Below are positions 8,459-18,274 of a stretch of DNA of 64,000 nucleotides, piece by piece. A program made the translations under genes and the position numbers. Source of the DNA: CAYWMD01 sp964458575 (lineage in GTDB: Bacteria; Verrucomicrobiota; Verrucomicrobiia; Limisphaerales; JADLHS01). Numbering within the stretch: position 1 is the stretch's first letter; every line of letters starts with the position of its first letter. The notes beneath the pieces are model-generated. The model made no database searches. It saw only the letters and a program-made list of their open reading frames with translations, and was not told the DNA's origin. The stretch lies in contig CAYWMD010000015.1 of assembly GCA_964458575.1 (NCBI GenBank), positions 43,472-107,471 on the forward strand. The letters are read 5' to 3'.

Positions 8459-9328
8459 ATGAAAGTACGAACCATCCGGTCAACAGGTTTTACCCTTATC
8501 GAACTTCTGGTAGTTATCGCGATCATTGCCATTCTGGCCGCTCTGCTGCTGCCGGTGTTAAGCAAGGCCAAGGAAAAGGCGCACCGGATTGCGTGCCTGG
8601 GCAATGCGAGGCAAATGTCGTTGGCCAGCCAGATGTACGCTGACGAAGATTCAAACAATTATCTCAGCGGCTCAATCAAAACTACTCCTTCCCAGATCCA
8701 CGACGATGATGATCTGAACTGGCTCTACGGTTTCGGTTATTCCTTTCCCAGCTTCATTGCCAATGTAAAATCGTTCATTTGCCCGTCCACGCGAAACTCT
8801 GTTGATGTGACCAAGACCATAATCACGACGAGTCCACTGAACGGGAACTTGATCCGCATCGTGCAAGACCTCCAATCGTACCCCCGCGGTCCCGCCGCGG
8901 CGAGCCCATACTCTAAGTCCGATTTCCGCGGCAAACAGGGGACTTACGGCGGACACAGTTACGAAGTGTTCGGCTCGTGGTACAACTCATCTGGCGGTAC
9001 TGGAGGTAGTACCGCCTATACCCGCAAAACGACCAAGGCGTTTCCCTACACACACAAAAATGATCCGTTCCCGGGCGTGAAGACCGGAGCTTCCGACACC
9101 TGGCTGATTATGGACGCCATCGAGCCGGGTGACTCCCAAAGCCAGACCAGTTCCAATCCCAATTACAACAACCAGAATTTTCCCAACCCCTATTGGGGTC
9201 ACGGCGACGCTGGCGGCAACGTGGTCTTCTGCGACGGCCACGCTGAATGGATCAATCGAAACAGTTGGAACAGGCGTTACACCTTTTCCGAAGATCCCGT
9301 GAATGTACCCATCACGCCTTACTACTGA
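8459..9328 (+). CDS. type II secretion-like pseudopilin, H-X9-DG (DUF1559-like) family
   Basis: The 289-residue protein starts with a class III prepilin leader: G-F-T-L-I-E at 10-15 with Glu at +5 of the mature protein, followed by a 20-residue hydrophobic helix. The end carries V-V-F-C-D-G-H-A-E-W-I near 253-262, the 'H-X9-DG' feature of the large planctomycete/verrucomicrobial pseudopilin family. It would be cut by prepilin peptidase and sit in the inner membrane or a pseudopilus; its exact role is unknown for the family. The ATG at 8459 is used because it gives the short basic leader; an upstream in-frame start would add 29 non-conserved residues. It follows the PATR gene by 131 bp with no terminator in between. 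Confidence 0.9.
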   Translation: MKVRTIRSTGFTLIELLVVIAIIAILAALLLPVLSKAKEKAHRIACLGNARQMSLASQMYADEDSNNYLSGSIKTTPSQIHDDDDLNWLYGFGYSFPSFIANVKSFICPSTRNSVDVTKTIITTSPLNGNLIRIVQDLQSYPRGPAAASPYSKSDFRGKQGTYGGHSYEVFGSWYNSSGGTGGSTAYTRKTTKAFPYTHKNDPFPGVKTGASDTWLIMDAIEPGDSQSQTSSNPNYNNQNFPNPYWGHGDAGGNVVFCDGHAEWINRNSWNRRYTFSEDPVNVPITPYY

Positions 9329-9594
9329 GCGCAAACAAATTCACCGCCTGCGGAAATCTGGTTTCAATGGTAATTGGTTTGGCGGTGTGGTCTTGGGGCA
9401 ACATGTAGCATGAAGAAAGCGACTCGCAATCATTTTCCCCGTCTTCAAGTCTTTCCACGCTAGCGTCTTTTGGCCGTAACGCTATTGAATCATCAGGACG
9501 GTCACCCGAATGTACCAAACACCGGTTGAATTGAACCGAAATCTGGTTGAGAATCGGGGTGTCGCGCCGGGCTTGTGTCGGCTTGTTTTCATTC

Positions 9595-12249
9595 ATGCTT
9601 AGTATGCTGAGTAAACGCTTTTTGGGGGGAGTAGCGCTGGCGGTCCTGCTGGGTTGTCCGAACCCGGGCCGCGCACAGGTCGGGAAAGCCAATCAAATCC
9701 TCATCAATCGGGGTTTGCAGGTGCAAGCCTTGGTTGCGACGTACGACACATTTCACCTGAGCACCTACACAAACGCAAATTACACCGCGGTCATCTGGCT
9801 CTGGGACGCCCCGCGCTCTTACAACGGCATGGCGGGGCTCGGCCCGGCGCCGGGCTTCCCCTGGGCACGCTGGGTGTTCGACGAAAACGACATGCCCCCG
9901 CTCGGTGGTGAATCCGCTTACCTGAGCCAGCTCGTGAACCTGCAACTGGCCGACGAGTGGCATCTCAACGACGATGCCACACGAACGCGCGCCGTAAACT
10001 GGTTCAACGCGATCAGTGCCAACTGGCCGAATACGATTCTGTCCGCCAATAACTGGGGCGGTCAGGTTTCCGATGGCAACCTCATTGATTTCATCTCCCG
10101 TGCGCATCCGGACATGATCTGCTTTGACACGTATCCGTGGCAATCCGTGTGGGACGTCAACGCACCCAATCACACCGGCCCGCCCCTCGCCGGCCCGCCG
10201 ACGCAATGGTATGGCCACTTGCGGACGTATCGCGATATCGCCCGCGCCTTCAACATCCCCTTCGGCAGCTACGTGCAGACGTTTCACGCGGTGCAGGACT
10301 ACAACACCACCGTCTATCGCAATCCCTCGCCGTCGGAACTGCGCTTGAACCACTCCGGCGCGCTCGCGTTCAACGCGAAGATGCTCATTGATTTCCTTTA
10401 CAACAACGGTTCGTCCTCGCTCTTCAATCCGCCCGGCGGCGACAGCAATCCCAACGCCTTGTATTACGAGAAGGCCGATTGCAACCGGCGCGCCCGCAAT
10501 CTCGGCAGGACGCTCGTACGATTGAAGCCCATTGACGAGGCCACGGGATTGTGGACCACCAGCATCATGTTCATCCGGGGCAAGGACGCGAACGGCGCAT
10601 TGAATCCGATTCCGATCAATTTCTACGCCGGCCCGGGCGGCGCGAACCCCAACACGGATTGGGTCGTCGGCCGAAACGATCCCTGGCTGCGCGGCTGGGT
10701 GGTAACCAACACCGGCACCAAGAACAACGGCCAACCCGGCGACGTGATCATCTCCTGGTTCAAGCCGCTGGATGAAAGTTTCGATGGCGCGAACTACACC
10801 AACGAAATCTATTTCATGATCGTGAACGGTTTGACCGGCACGAACGGCAGCGCCGCCGATTGCGCGCAGGAGATCAAACTGAACTTTCTGGATACCTTCA
10901 CCTCGCTCGACCTGCTCGATCCGGTGAGCGGCCAGTTGACGAATGTGCCACTGCCTATCGTCAGCACGCGCCGGCAGCTCACCCTCAATCTGAACGGCGG
11001 CGATGCCGCGCTGTTCAAAATCGCCAATGGCGCGCCGTTCGTTGGCTTCCCCTTCCCCACCAATACCCCCGTCATCATCAACCAACCGGCCAGTTCGACC
11101 AACGTCATAGATTCAGCGGCAACTTTCACCGTCACCGCTGCGGGCGCCGGGACGCTGGCTTACCAATGGCGGTTCGCCGGGACCAACATCGGTGGCGCCA
11201 CCGCCAGCACTTACACCCGCGCCAGCGTACAGACCAATCACGCCGGCGATTACCGCGTTGAGATCACGAACCATTACGGCAGCGTGACCAGCGAGGTCGC
11301 CACGTTGACGGTTGTTCCCGTCATGCCGATCCTTTATGAACCGTTCGATTACTCGAACCTCGGCGGCCCGGTCAGCAGCAACACACCGTCAAACTGGGCC
11401 TATGGCGGCACTGGCGCGAACGACCTGAACGTGACCGGCGGCAACCTCGCGTATCCGGGCCTTGCCGCGTCCCTCGGCAACAGCGTCACCAACGGCGGCA
11501 CCGGTTTGGGCGTGCGCCGTCTGCTCAACACCAACGTCAACAGCGGCGTGATCTTCTTCTCGGCGCTGTTTCGTATCAACCACCTCGGTTACGGAAGCTG
11601 GAACGGGGCGGCCTCACAGGTCGGCGCCTTCGCCGACACCAACGCCACCAGCAATTTCCGGCTCGCCGTCATGGTCAAAAGCAATTCCCCCACGGGCTAC
11701 GTTGTCGGCGTGCAAAAGGGCGGCACCGGCGTCACCGCCACTTTTGACACGAACGAGTTTCACGCGAACCAGACCCTCTTTCTGGTGGGTAAATATGATT
11801 TTGACGCGTCGCCGGACACCGTTTCGCTGTGGATCAATCCCAGCCCGGCCACCTTCGGTGCGTCCGCGCCGCCGGCGGGTTTCATCAACGCGTCCACGGG
11901 CACGGATGGCTACACGATTGACCGGTTCAACCTGCGTCAAAACACCGCCGCGAGCGTTCCGGCCGCGATGCAATGGGACGAGTTGCGGGTCGGCTTGACG
12001 TGGGCCGACGTCACGCCTGCGTCGGGTTCGACCGCCATCTGGCTCACTGACCCGGAACCGCTGGGCGACGGCGCCTTCCGTTTCGCGTACGCGATGAGCG
12101 GCCTGAGCGGCACGGTGTACGCCTCGACCAACCTGTTGGACTGGGCCGCGCTCGGCGTGGCGACCCAGGCCGCGCCGGGCCTCTGCGTCTTTACCGACCC
12201 CGGCGCCACCAACTACTGGCGGCGCTTTTATCAACTGCGATTTCCCTGA
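9595..12249 (+). CDS. large secreted protein: barrel-like hydrolase domain, Ig-like domain, EPFDY domain
   Basis: An 884-residue exported protein. Residues 1-28 are a signal peptide; cleavage could be after G-R-A or at Cys21 (L-L-G-C, an imperfect lipobox). Residues 35-470 look like a (beta/alpha)8 hydrolase, with A-D-E-W-H near 118 and D-M-I-C-F-D-T-Y-P-W near 170. An Ig-like domain (about 496-572) carries L-A-Y-Q-W-R-F-A-G and A-G-D-Y-R-V. The EPFDY-to-WADVTP domain spans 580-808, and a final STNL..W module ends R-R-F-Y-Q-L-R-F-P. The architecture suggests a cell-surface or secreted glycoside hydrolase, but the active-site residues were not identified with confidence. The start is uncertain (ATG 9595 or 9604); no good ribosome-binding site is visible. 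Confidence 0.75.
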   Translation: MLSMLSKRFLGGVALAVLLGCPNPGRAQVGKANQILINRGLQVQALVATYDTFHLSTYTNANYTAVIWLWDAPRSYNGMAGLGPAPGFPWARWVFDENDMPPLGGESAYLSQLVNLQLADEWHLNDDATRTRAVNWFNAISANWPNTILSANNWGGQVSDGNLIDFISRAHPDMICFDTYPWQSVWDVNAPNHTGPPLAGPPTQWYGHLRTYRDIARAFNIPFGSYVQTFHAVQDYNTTVYRNPSPSELRLNHSGALAFNAKMLIDFLYNNGSSSLFNPPGGDSNPNALYYEKADCNRRARNLGRTLVRLKPIDEATGLWTTSIMFIRGKDANGALNPIPINFYAGPGGANPNTDWVVGRNDPWLRGWVVTNTGTKNNGQPGDVIISWFKPLDESFDGANYTNEIYFMIVNGLTGTNGSAADCAQEIKLNFLDTFTSLDLLDPVSGQLTNVPLPIVSTRRQLTLNLNGGDAALFKIANGAPFVGFPFPTNTPVIINQPASSTNVIDSAATFTVTAAGAGTLAYQWRFAGTNIGGATASTYTRASVQTNHAGDYRVEITNHYGSVTSEVATLTVVPVMPILYEPFDYSNLGGPVSSNTPSNWAYGGTGANDLNVTGGNLAYPGLAASLGNSVTNGGTGLGVRRLLNTNVNSGVIFFSALFRINHLGYGSWNGAASQVGAFADTNATSNFRLAVMVKSNSPTGYVVGVQKGGTGVTATFDTNEFHANQTLFLVGKYDFDASPDTVSLWINPSPATFGASAPPAGFINASTGTDGYTIDRFNLRQNTAASVPAAMQWDELRVGLTWADVTPASGSTAIWLTDPEPLGDGAFRFAYAMSGLSGTVYASTNLLDWAALGVATQAAPGLCVFTDPGATNYWRRFYQLRFP

Positions 12250-12388
12250 TCGCCGCCACCCTCCTTCGGCTGCTTTCCCGCACCGACCATTCCTGCCGGG
12301 CGGGGCGTGTCGCGTCCACGCCGGGTCGCCGCCGCCATAATTTAATTGTGCAATGCGCGCACATCACGATCATGTTGCCGCAATACCT

Positions 12389-13609
12389 ATGAATTTTGTC
12401 ACGCACCTCGAATGTGCCCATTGCGGCCAGCGTTACGACGCGAGTCAGGTCCACAACCTGTGCACCTCGTGTCAGAAACCCCTTTGGGTTCGTTACGATC
12501 TGGACGCGGTGAAGAAGAATTTTTCGAAAAGCGCCCTCCGCGACCGTCCGCAAACGCTCTGGCGGTACCGCGAAATGCTGCCGGTAAAAGAGGACGCCAA
12601 CGTGGTTTCGCTGGGCGAAACCGTGACGCCGATCCTTGAACTGAAACGCCTGGGCGCGAAACTTGGCGTAAAACATTTATACACCAAGGACGAGAGCCGG
12701 CTGCCCACGGGAAGTTTCAAGGCGCGCGGCATGGCGATGGCCATCTCGCGGGCGAAGGAACTGGGCATCACGCGGGTGGCCGTGCCCACCGCCGGCAATG
12801 CGGGCGGCGCCATGGCCGCTTACGCCGCGCGCGCCGGCATGGAAGCGCACGTGTTCATGCCGCAGGACACGCCCATTGTGAACCAGAAGGAATGCTACCT
12901 TTCCGGCGCCACGACGATTCTCGTCAAAGGCCTGATCACCGATTGCGGGCGCATCGTCGGTGAAGGCAAGAAAGCGAAGGGCTGGTTCGATGTCTCCACC
13001 TTGAAGGAGCCGTACCGGATCGAAGGCAAGAAAACCATGGGTCTCGAACTCGCCGAGCAGTTGGACTGGGAATTACCGGACGTGATTCTCTATCCCACCG
13101 GCGGCGGCACGGGGTTGATCGGCATGTGGAAGGCTTTCAAGGAACTCGACGCCCTCGGCTGGCTCAAGTCGCCCAAGAAGCCAAAAATGATTTCCTGCCA
13201 GAGCGACGGCTGCGCGCCCATCGCGGTCGCATTTGCGAACAATGAACGTTTTGCCAAGAAGTTTGAAAATGCCGCCACCATCGCCAGCGGCATTCGCGTG
13301 CCCGCCGCCGTGGGCGATTTCATGATCCTGGACGCGGTGCGCGAAAGCGGCGGCAAGGCGCTCGCGACCCCGGAGGCGGACATTCCGAAATGGATGGTGA
13401 TGGCGGCGTCCAGCGAGGGAATCGCGCTGTGTCCGGAAGCCGCCGTTTGTCTCGGCGCGCTGGAAGTGCTGCTTCAATTCGGGGAGATAAAGCCTGACGA
13501 CCGCATCCTGCTCTTCAACACCGGCTCGGCGCTCAAATACCCGGAAGCCGTCCGCGAAAGCCTGCAGCGCGTGGACATCAACAAGCCGATCGAGTGGGAA
13601 ACGATTTGA
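12389..13609 (+). CDS. thrC: threonine synthase
   Basis: The 406-residue enzyme makes L-threonine from O-phospho-L-homoserine in the cytoplasm with PLP. An N-terminal zinc-ribbon-like knuckle has Cys9, Cys12, Cys25 and Cys28. The PLP lysine is Lys111 in G-S-F-K-A-R-G, followed by T-A-G-N-A-G-G-A and the phosphate-binding loop Y-P-T-G-G-G-T-G. This is the fold-type II threonine synthase of the short, cysteine-knuckle class. The ATG at 12389 (M-N-F-V-T-H-L-E-C) starts just before the knuckle. It sits alone between two secreted-protein genes, with no other threonine-pathway gene nearby. Confidence 0.93.
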   Translation: MNFVTHLECAHCGQRYDASQVHNLCTSCQKPLWVRYDLDAVKKNFSKSALRDRPQTLWRYREMLPVKEDANVVSLGETVTPILELKRLGAKLGVKHLYTKDESRLPTGSFKARGMAMAISRAKELGITRVAVPTAGNAGGAMAAYAARAGMEAHVFMPQDTPIVNQKECYLSGATTILVKGLITDCGRIVGEGKKAKGWFDVSTLKEPYRIEGKKTMGLELAEQLDWELPDVILYPTGGGTGLIGMWKAFKELDALGWLKSPKKPKMISCQSDGCAPIAVAFANNERFAKKFENAATIASGIRVPAAVGDFMILDAVRESGGKALATPEADIPKWMVMAASSEGIALCPEAAVCLGALEVLLQFGEIKPDDRILLFNTGSALKYPEAVRESLQRVDINKPIEWETI

Positions 13610-13750
13610 TTTCGCTGAACGCCGGTTCGACGATTTTCTGGTCAGTCTCGTGACTCAGGGCACAGCCTGATTTGATGCTTTTGGCAGTTTCATTCATGTG
13701 TTATACATTCTCTGCCGTGACATCGTGACCGAGCAGCTCCATTCCCGATT

Positions 13751-16534
13751 TTGAAAACTTCCGCCCGCCACGCAGTGCGACTCTTCCTGAGCTTGATTTG
13801 GCTGATGAGTCTGACCGCCGCGTCGCTGGCTGGTTCGGTCGTCACTGTCAACGCCGACAATGTTCTGGTGCTCAATGGACGAAAGGTTTTCCCCATTGGC
13901 GTCTCGCCCGGACCGCCCACGTACGGCGTGACCCCGACCGGCAAGGATGCCATGCAGGAGTTTCGCGACGCCGGCGCGCTGCTGTTTCGCATCGTCCAAA
14001 CCAGCAACTGGGACGCTCAAATGATCGCCAACCAGCAGGCCGCCATGGATTGGGCGGCGCAACACGACATGTATTGCTGGCTCAACCTGCGCGAACTTTC
14101 GAAGTTTGCCGCCGGTGATACGAACACCGAGACTGAGTTGCGCTTGGTGGTGAACACGTTCAAGAATCATCCGGCGCTCGGCTTGTGGAAGAATTTCGAC
14201 GAGGCCTGGTGGGGCGGCGTGTCGGTGGATGATCTCAAACGCGGTTACGACGTGATTCATCAGGAGGACACGAACCATCCCGTGGTACAAACGCACGCGC
14301 CCCGCGGCACGGTGGCGGACCTTCAGCCTTACAACGTGGCAACCGATGTTTTGGCGCTGGACATTTATCCGGTCGTTGCGTCCGGGTCCGCCAACAATCC
14401 GCCGATCACCAACACCGCCGTTAGCCAGGTGGGCGATTGGACGAAAGTCCTGGGCCAAATCGCCAACGGCCAGAAACAATATTGGTTGATCGAACAAATT
14501 GCCTTCAGCGGCACAACACCCCCCGCAAAGACGCTCGTATTTCCAACCTTCACGCAGTCGCGTTATATGGCCTATCAGGCCATCATCAACGGCGCGCGCG
14601 GCCTGTTGTTTTTCGGCGGCAACATTACCACGACTTTAAACGCTCAGGACGCGCCGCTGGGTTGGAACTGGACGTTCTGGACCAATGTCCTGAAGCGCGT
14701 AGTTGAGGAATTGGGCGATCACAGCCTGCTCGCCGACGCGCTGGTCGCGCCCGCGTCCGTCGTGCCAGTGACGATGAGCGGCACGGTCGCACCGGACATC
14801 GAATTCTGCCTGCGCGAAGCGCCGCCGTATCTGTACTTGCTCGCGAGCAAGCGCGAAGGCGCGACGGTGAATGTGACTTTCAGCAATCTGCCACCGACCG
14901 TGACCTCCGGCGAAGTTCTCTACGAATCGCCGCGCACCGTCACCGTAACAGATGGCCAGTTCACGGATTCGTTCGCACAATGGGATGTCCATGTTTATCG
15001 CTTCCCCTACTCGAATCAGCCGCCAATAATTCTTTCGTCGCCGACCAGCCGCACGAACAATCCGGGAAGCTCCGCCACCTTCATCGTCACAGCCTACGGC
15101 AGCGGGCCGCTTGCCTACCAATGGCGCAGAAACGGCACGAATCTCTCAAACGGTGGGAACATCTCCGGCGCGACGACTGCGCTGTTGTCGTTGTCTAACG
15201 CGTCACAATCGGACGCGGCAGAATACACTGTGGTGGTCAGTGGTGTCGGCAGCGTGACCAGCACGCCGCCCGCAGCGCTGGTCGTGGATACGAACGTGGC
15301 GATGCTGGCAATCACCGCCCAACCGCAAAGCCGCACTGTCGCCGCCGGAGCCATGGCAACTTTCAGTGTAACCGCGGCGGGCACGCAGCCGATCGTTTAC
15401 CGGTGGCAGAAGAACGGCGCGAATCTCACGGACGGCGGCAGCCTTTCCGGAGCGAACACGGCGACGTTGACGTTAAGCAATGTGACGCTCGCCGACGCGG
15501 GCAGTTATCGTGTCGCCCTGACAAACGCCGCCGGCAGCACGAACAGTTCTTCCGCGGCGCTGAACGTCGTTTATCCGATGCCGTATTATGATCCTTTCGA
15601 CTACGTGGCGGGGGCGAACCTTGCTGGGAACACCAACGCCAACTGGCTTTCGTGGGCGGACATCGGCACGGACACACCCGGCCCGTACGTGACCATTCGC
15701 AGCAACAGCCTCGCCGTGCCTGGCCTCGCCGGCCCGGTCGGCGGCAGCATTCAATTCGGAGGCCTTGGCAAGAGCGTGCGGTTTTCCCTGCCGACGGGCA
15801 GTCCCGTCACCAACGGCACACTTTATTACTCCTTTGCCACGCAGGTGATTGATACCAACGGCCTCACGGACTCAGGGATTTTTGTCGGCGGTTTCAACAA
15901 CACCGCCGGCCCCCAACCCAATCAACCCACGGTCATCGGCACGCGCGTTTATCTGCACCGCACCAACGGCGGATTCAACATCGGCACTTCGAAGAATTCC
16001 TCCATCACCAGCGAATGGGTTTGGGATCCGCGCACCTTCAAGACCAACGAAACCCTGTTCCTGGTGGGTAGCTATACTTTCAACCCCGCCTCAACCAACG
16101 ATGACGTCGTGAAGCTTTGGGTCAATCCAGATTTTAACACATTTGGCTCCGGGGTTGCGCCCGCGCCTTCGATCGTGGCCAGCGATGGCGCGGACATCTC
16201 CGCCAACAAGATCGCGAGTTTCATCTTCGTGCAACGCTCGTCCACACAACCGGCACTCATGTATGCCGATGAATTACGCATCGGCCGCACGTGGGCGGAT
16301 GTCACGCCGCCAACCGTCATCACCCTGATCGAACCCGAGAAACTGTCGAATGGCGCGTTCCGATTTCGCTACACGAACACCAGCCCGTTTGGCTTCAGCG
16401 TTTATGCCTCGACCAATCTGGGTCAATGGAGCGCCATCGGTTCGGCGGCATTGATCGCCCCCGGCCTCTACCAGTTCACGGACAACGATGCTGTGAATGT
16501 TCCACGTCGCTATTATCAGCTCCGCTCGCCCTGA
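13751..16534 (+). CDS. large secreted protein: glycosidase-like barrel, two Ig-like domains, EPFDY domain
   Basis: The 927-residue exported protein has a signal peptide (residues 1-28, ending A-S-L-A-G). A beta/alpha-barrel-like region (about 30-415) resembles glycoside hydrolases, with F-P-I-G-V near 46, W-K-N-F-D-E-A-W-W near 150, D-I-Y-P near 203 and W-L-I-E-Q near 242. Two Ig-like domains (about 420-513 and 517-607) follow, each with Y-x-W-R/Q and a late A-x-Y/x-Y-x-V. The EPFDY-to-WADVTP domain (about 614-852) precedes the STNL..W module ending R-R-Y-Y-Q-L-R-S-P. It is a clear architectural paralogue of the 9595-12249 protein. Translation appears to start at a TTG (13751): no in-frame ATG precedes the signal peptide. 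Acidic pairs make it a candidate glycosidase; substrate unknown. Confidence 0.76.
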   Translation: MKTSARHAVRLFLSLIWLMSLTAASLAGSVVTVNADNVLVLNGRKVFPIGVSPGPPTYGVTPTGKDAMQEFRDAGALLFRIVQTSNWDAQMIANQQAAMDWAAQHDMYCWLNLRELSKFAAGDTNTETELRLVVNTFKNHPALGLWKNFDEAWWGGVSVDDLKRGYDVIHQEDTNHPVVQTHAPRGTVADLQPYNVATDVLALDIYPVVASGSANNPPITNTAVSQVGDWTKVLGQIANGQKQYWLIEQIAFSGTTPPAKTLVFPTFTQSRYMAYQAIINGARGLLFFGGNITTTLNAQDAPLGWNWTFWTNVLKRVVEELGDHSLLADALVAPASVVPVTMSGTVAPDIEFCLREAPPYLYLLASKREGATVNVTFSNLPPTVTSGEVLYESPRTVTVTDGQFTDSFAQWDVHVYRFPYSNQPPIILSSPTSRTNNPGSSATFIVTAYGSGPLAYQWRRNGTNLSNGGNISGATTALLSLSNASQSDAAEYTVVVSGVGSVTSTPPAALVVDTNVAMLAITAQPQSRTVAAGAMATFSVTAAGTQPIVYRWQKNGANLTDGGSLSGANTATLTLSNVTLADAGSYRVALTNAAGSTNSSSAALNVVYPMPYYDPFDYVAGANLAGNTNANWLSWADIGTDTPGPYVTIRSNSLAVPGLAGPVGGSIQFGGLGKSVRFSLPTGSPVTNGTLYYSFATQVIDTNGLTDSGIFVGGFNNTAGPQPNQPTVIGTRVYLHRTNGGFNIGTSKNSSITSEWVWDPRTFKTNETLFLVGSYTFNPASTNDDVVKLWVNPDFNTFGSGVAPAPSIVASDGADISANKIASFIFVQRSSTQPALMYADELRIGRTWADVTPPTVITLIEPEKLSNGAFRFRYTNTSPFGFSVYASTNLGQWSAIGSAALIAPGLYQFTDNDAVNVPRRYYQLRSP

Positions 16535-16559
16535 CGAACCGCGGCAATCCCCAACGGTC

Positions 16560-18269
16560 TCAAGGTTTCATCCGGGTCAACTTTACGTCCGCCGTCCAAA
16601 GCTTCGGTCCATTACCATCACGGGCCGTGTAAATGTTCTTGAGCCAGTTGGCGTGGTCCGTCTCTGGAAAATCCTCCCGGTAATGCGCGCCGCGACTGTC
16701 CTCGCGCATCAGCGCGCTCCGGGCAATTAGTTCCGACGCCGCGAGCATGTTCCGCAGGTCGAGCGCCTGCTGCCACGTGAGATTGAAAGTCCGCGGGCCG
16801 ATCACGGAAACTTTCTGGAGCTTTTGTTTCAACTCGGCGATCTCCATCAAGGCCTGCTTCAACTTCTCACCGTGACGGACGATCCCAACGCGTTCCCACA
16901 TGACTTTGCCCAGCTCATCGCGCAACGGCCACGGGCTGTCACATTGCTGATTGTCGATTGCCGACTGCCGATTAAGAAATCTATTGGCCGCTTCCGTCGC
17001 TTCCGTCACTTGCGTCCCTTGGACTTCACCGTGCTTTCGGTCCTTCACCCAGCCCGCCACAACCTCGCCGACGCGTGCCCCAAACACCGTGGATTCCGCC
17101 ACGCCGTTTCCCCCGAGCCGATTCGCGCCGTGCACACCGCTTGAATCCTCACCGGCTGCAAATAACCCTTCGAGATTCGTGAAACCCTCGCGGTTGATGC
17201 GGACGCCGCCCATGTTGAAATGTGCCGTCGGACAAACCTCCACTCTTTCGCGGGCAAGATCGTAACCGATGCGCAAACAGCGGTCGCGCATCCCGGTGAA
17301 ATTCTTTTCCACGAACTCCGCCCCGAGATGCGAAACATCAATCCATACGCCGCCGTTTTCCGTGCCCCGACCGGCCATGACTTCCATGAAACTCGCACGC
17401 GAAACACGGTCGCGAGTGGAGCGCTCCTTTTTCTCCGGGTCGTACCGCTCCATGTAACGCTCGCCCTTGCCATTAAATAAATGAGCGCCCGCGCCGCGCA
17501 AGCCTTCCTCCAGCAGCGCACCGTTCAGCCCCGAGCCGGGCACGACCATGCCCGTTGGATGAAACTGCACCATCTCCATGTCCATCAAATGCGCGCCGGC
17601 GCGGTAGCCCATCGCCACACCATCCATCGCCTTTTCCTGGGCGCACGCTGAACGCTGGTACATCAGCGGGCCCGCGCCGGTGCAAAGAATTACCGCCTTG
17701 CTCTTGATCGTAATGAACTCGCCGCTTTGGATGTCGAGCAAAACGGCGCCAACGACGCGTTCACCGTCCGCGGCAGTGAGCAATTCGAGTCCCCGCGTGT
17801 ATTCGAGACAGTGAATGTTCGTCGTAAAGATCTGGTCCCGTAGCCGGGACATGATTTCAATGCCGGTCAAATCCCCGACGTGCACGGTGCGGTCGAAGCT
17901 CTGGCCAGCGAAAGCCTTTTGATGGATGCGCCCGTCCGGCGCGCGATCGAACAGGCAGCCGATGCGGTTCTCCAGTTCGCGCACGATGCGCGGCGCGTCT
18001 TCCACCAGCGTCCACGCGAGGTCCTGGTCGTTGAGGAACGCGCCGCCTTTCACCGTGTCCTCAAAGTGCGCCTGAATGGAATCCTTCGGGTCGAGCACGA
18101 CGTTGTATCCGCCCTGCACCATCCGCGTACAACCGCTTTTGGCGAGCCCCCCCTTGCTGACGAGCGTGATGTCCAGCGACGGATCGCGCCAGAATGCGTG
18201 CAACGCTGCCATCAACCCGGCGCCGCCGGTGCCGAGGATGAGGATGTCGGTGGAGAACTGGTTCGACAT
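16560..18269 (-). CDS. sdhA: succinate dehydrogenase / fumarate reductase flavoprotein subunit
   Basis: The 569-residue flavoprotein interconverts succinate and fumarate at the cytoplasmic face of the membrane complex. It has the FAD dinucleotide fold (I-L-G-T-G-G-A-G near 9-16), D-T-V-K-G, the G-Q-S-F-D-R-T-V-H-V-G-D loop, F-H-P-T-G and the C-terminal H-G-A-N-R-L-G-G-N segment. At the position of the flavin-linking His of E. coli SdhA (R-S-H-T...Q-G-G) this protein reads K-S-G-C-T-R-M-V-Q-G-G. The FAD may therefore be bound non-covalently or differently. The ATG at 18269 matches the family N-terminus; upstream in-frame sequence is a repeat element. It follows sdhB on the same strand. Confidence 0.92.
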   Translation of the reverse strand: MSNQFSTDILILGTGGAGLMAALHAFWRDPSLDITLVSKGGLAKSGCTRMVQGGYNVVLDPKDSIQAHFEDTVKGGAFLNDQDLAWTLVEDAPRIVRELENRIGCLFDRAPDGRIHQKAFAGQSFDRTVHVGDLTGIEIMSRLRDQIFTTNIHCLEYTRGLELLTAADGERVVGAVLLDIQSGEFITIKSKAVILCTGAGPLMYQRSACAQEKAMDGVAMGYRAGAHLMDMEMVQFHPTGMVVPGSGLNGALLEEGLRGAGAHLFNGKGERYMERYDPEKKERSTRDRVSRASFMEVMAGRGTENGGVWIDVSHLGAEFVEKNFTGMRDRCLRIGYDLARERVEVCPTAHFNMGGVRINREGFTNLEGLFAAGEDSSGVHGANRLGGNGVAESTVFGARVGEVVAGWVKDRKHGEVQGTQVTEATEAANRFLNRQSAIDNQQCDSPWPLRDELGKVMWERVGIVRHGEKLKQALMEIAELKQKLQKVSVIGPRTFNLTWQQALDLRNMLAASELIARSALMREDSRGAHYREDFPETDHANWLKNIYTARDGNGPKLWTADVKLTRMKP

Positions 18270-18274
18270 GGAGG

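Noticed and set aside
9589..11085. 498-codon minus-strand frame opposite a secreted protein gene
   Set aside because: Low-complexity Arg/Val/Ala-rich antisense frame; the plus frame has a signal peptide and domains.
12250..12388. Possible tRNA or riboswitch in the gap before thrC, and in other gaps of 130-270 bp
   Set aside because: No cloverleaf, T-loop consensus or recognisable aptamer was seen in this or the other gaps.
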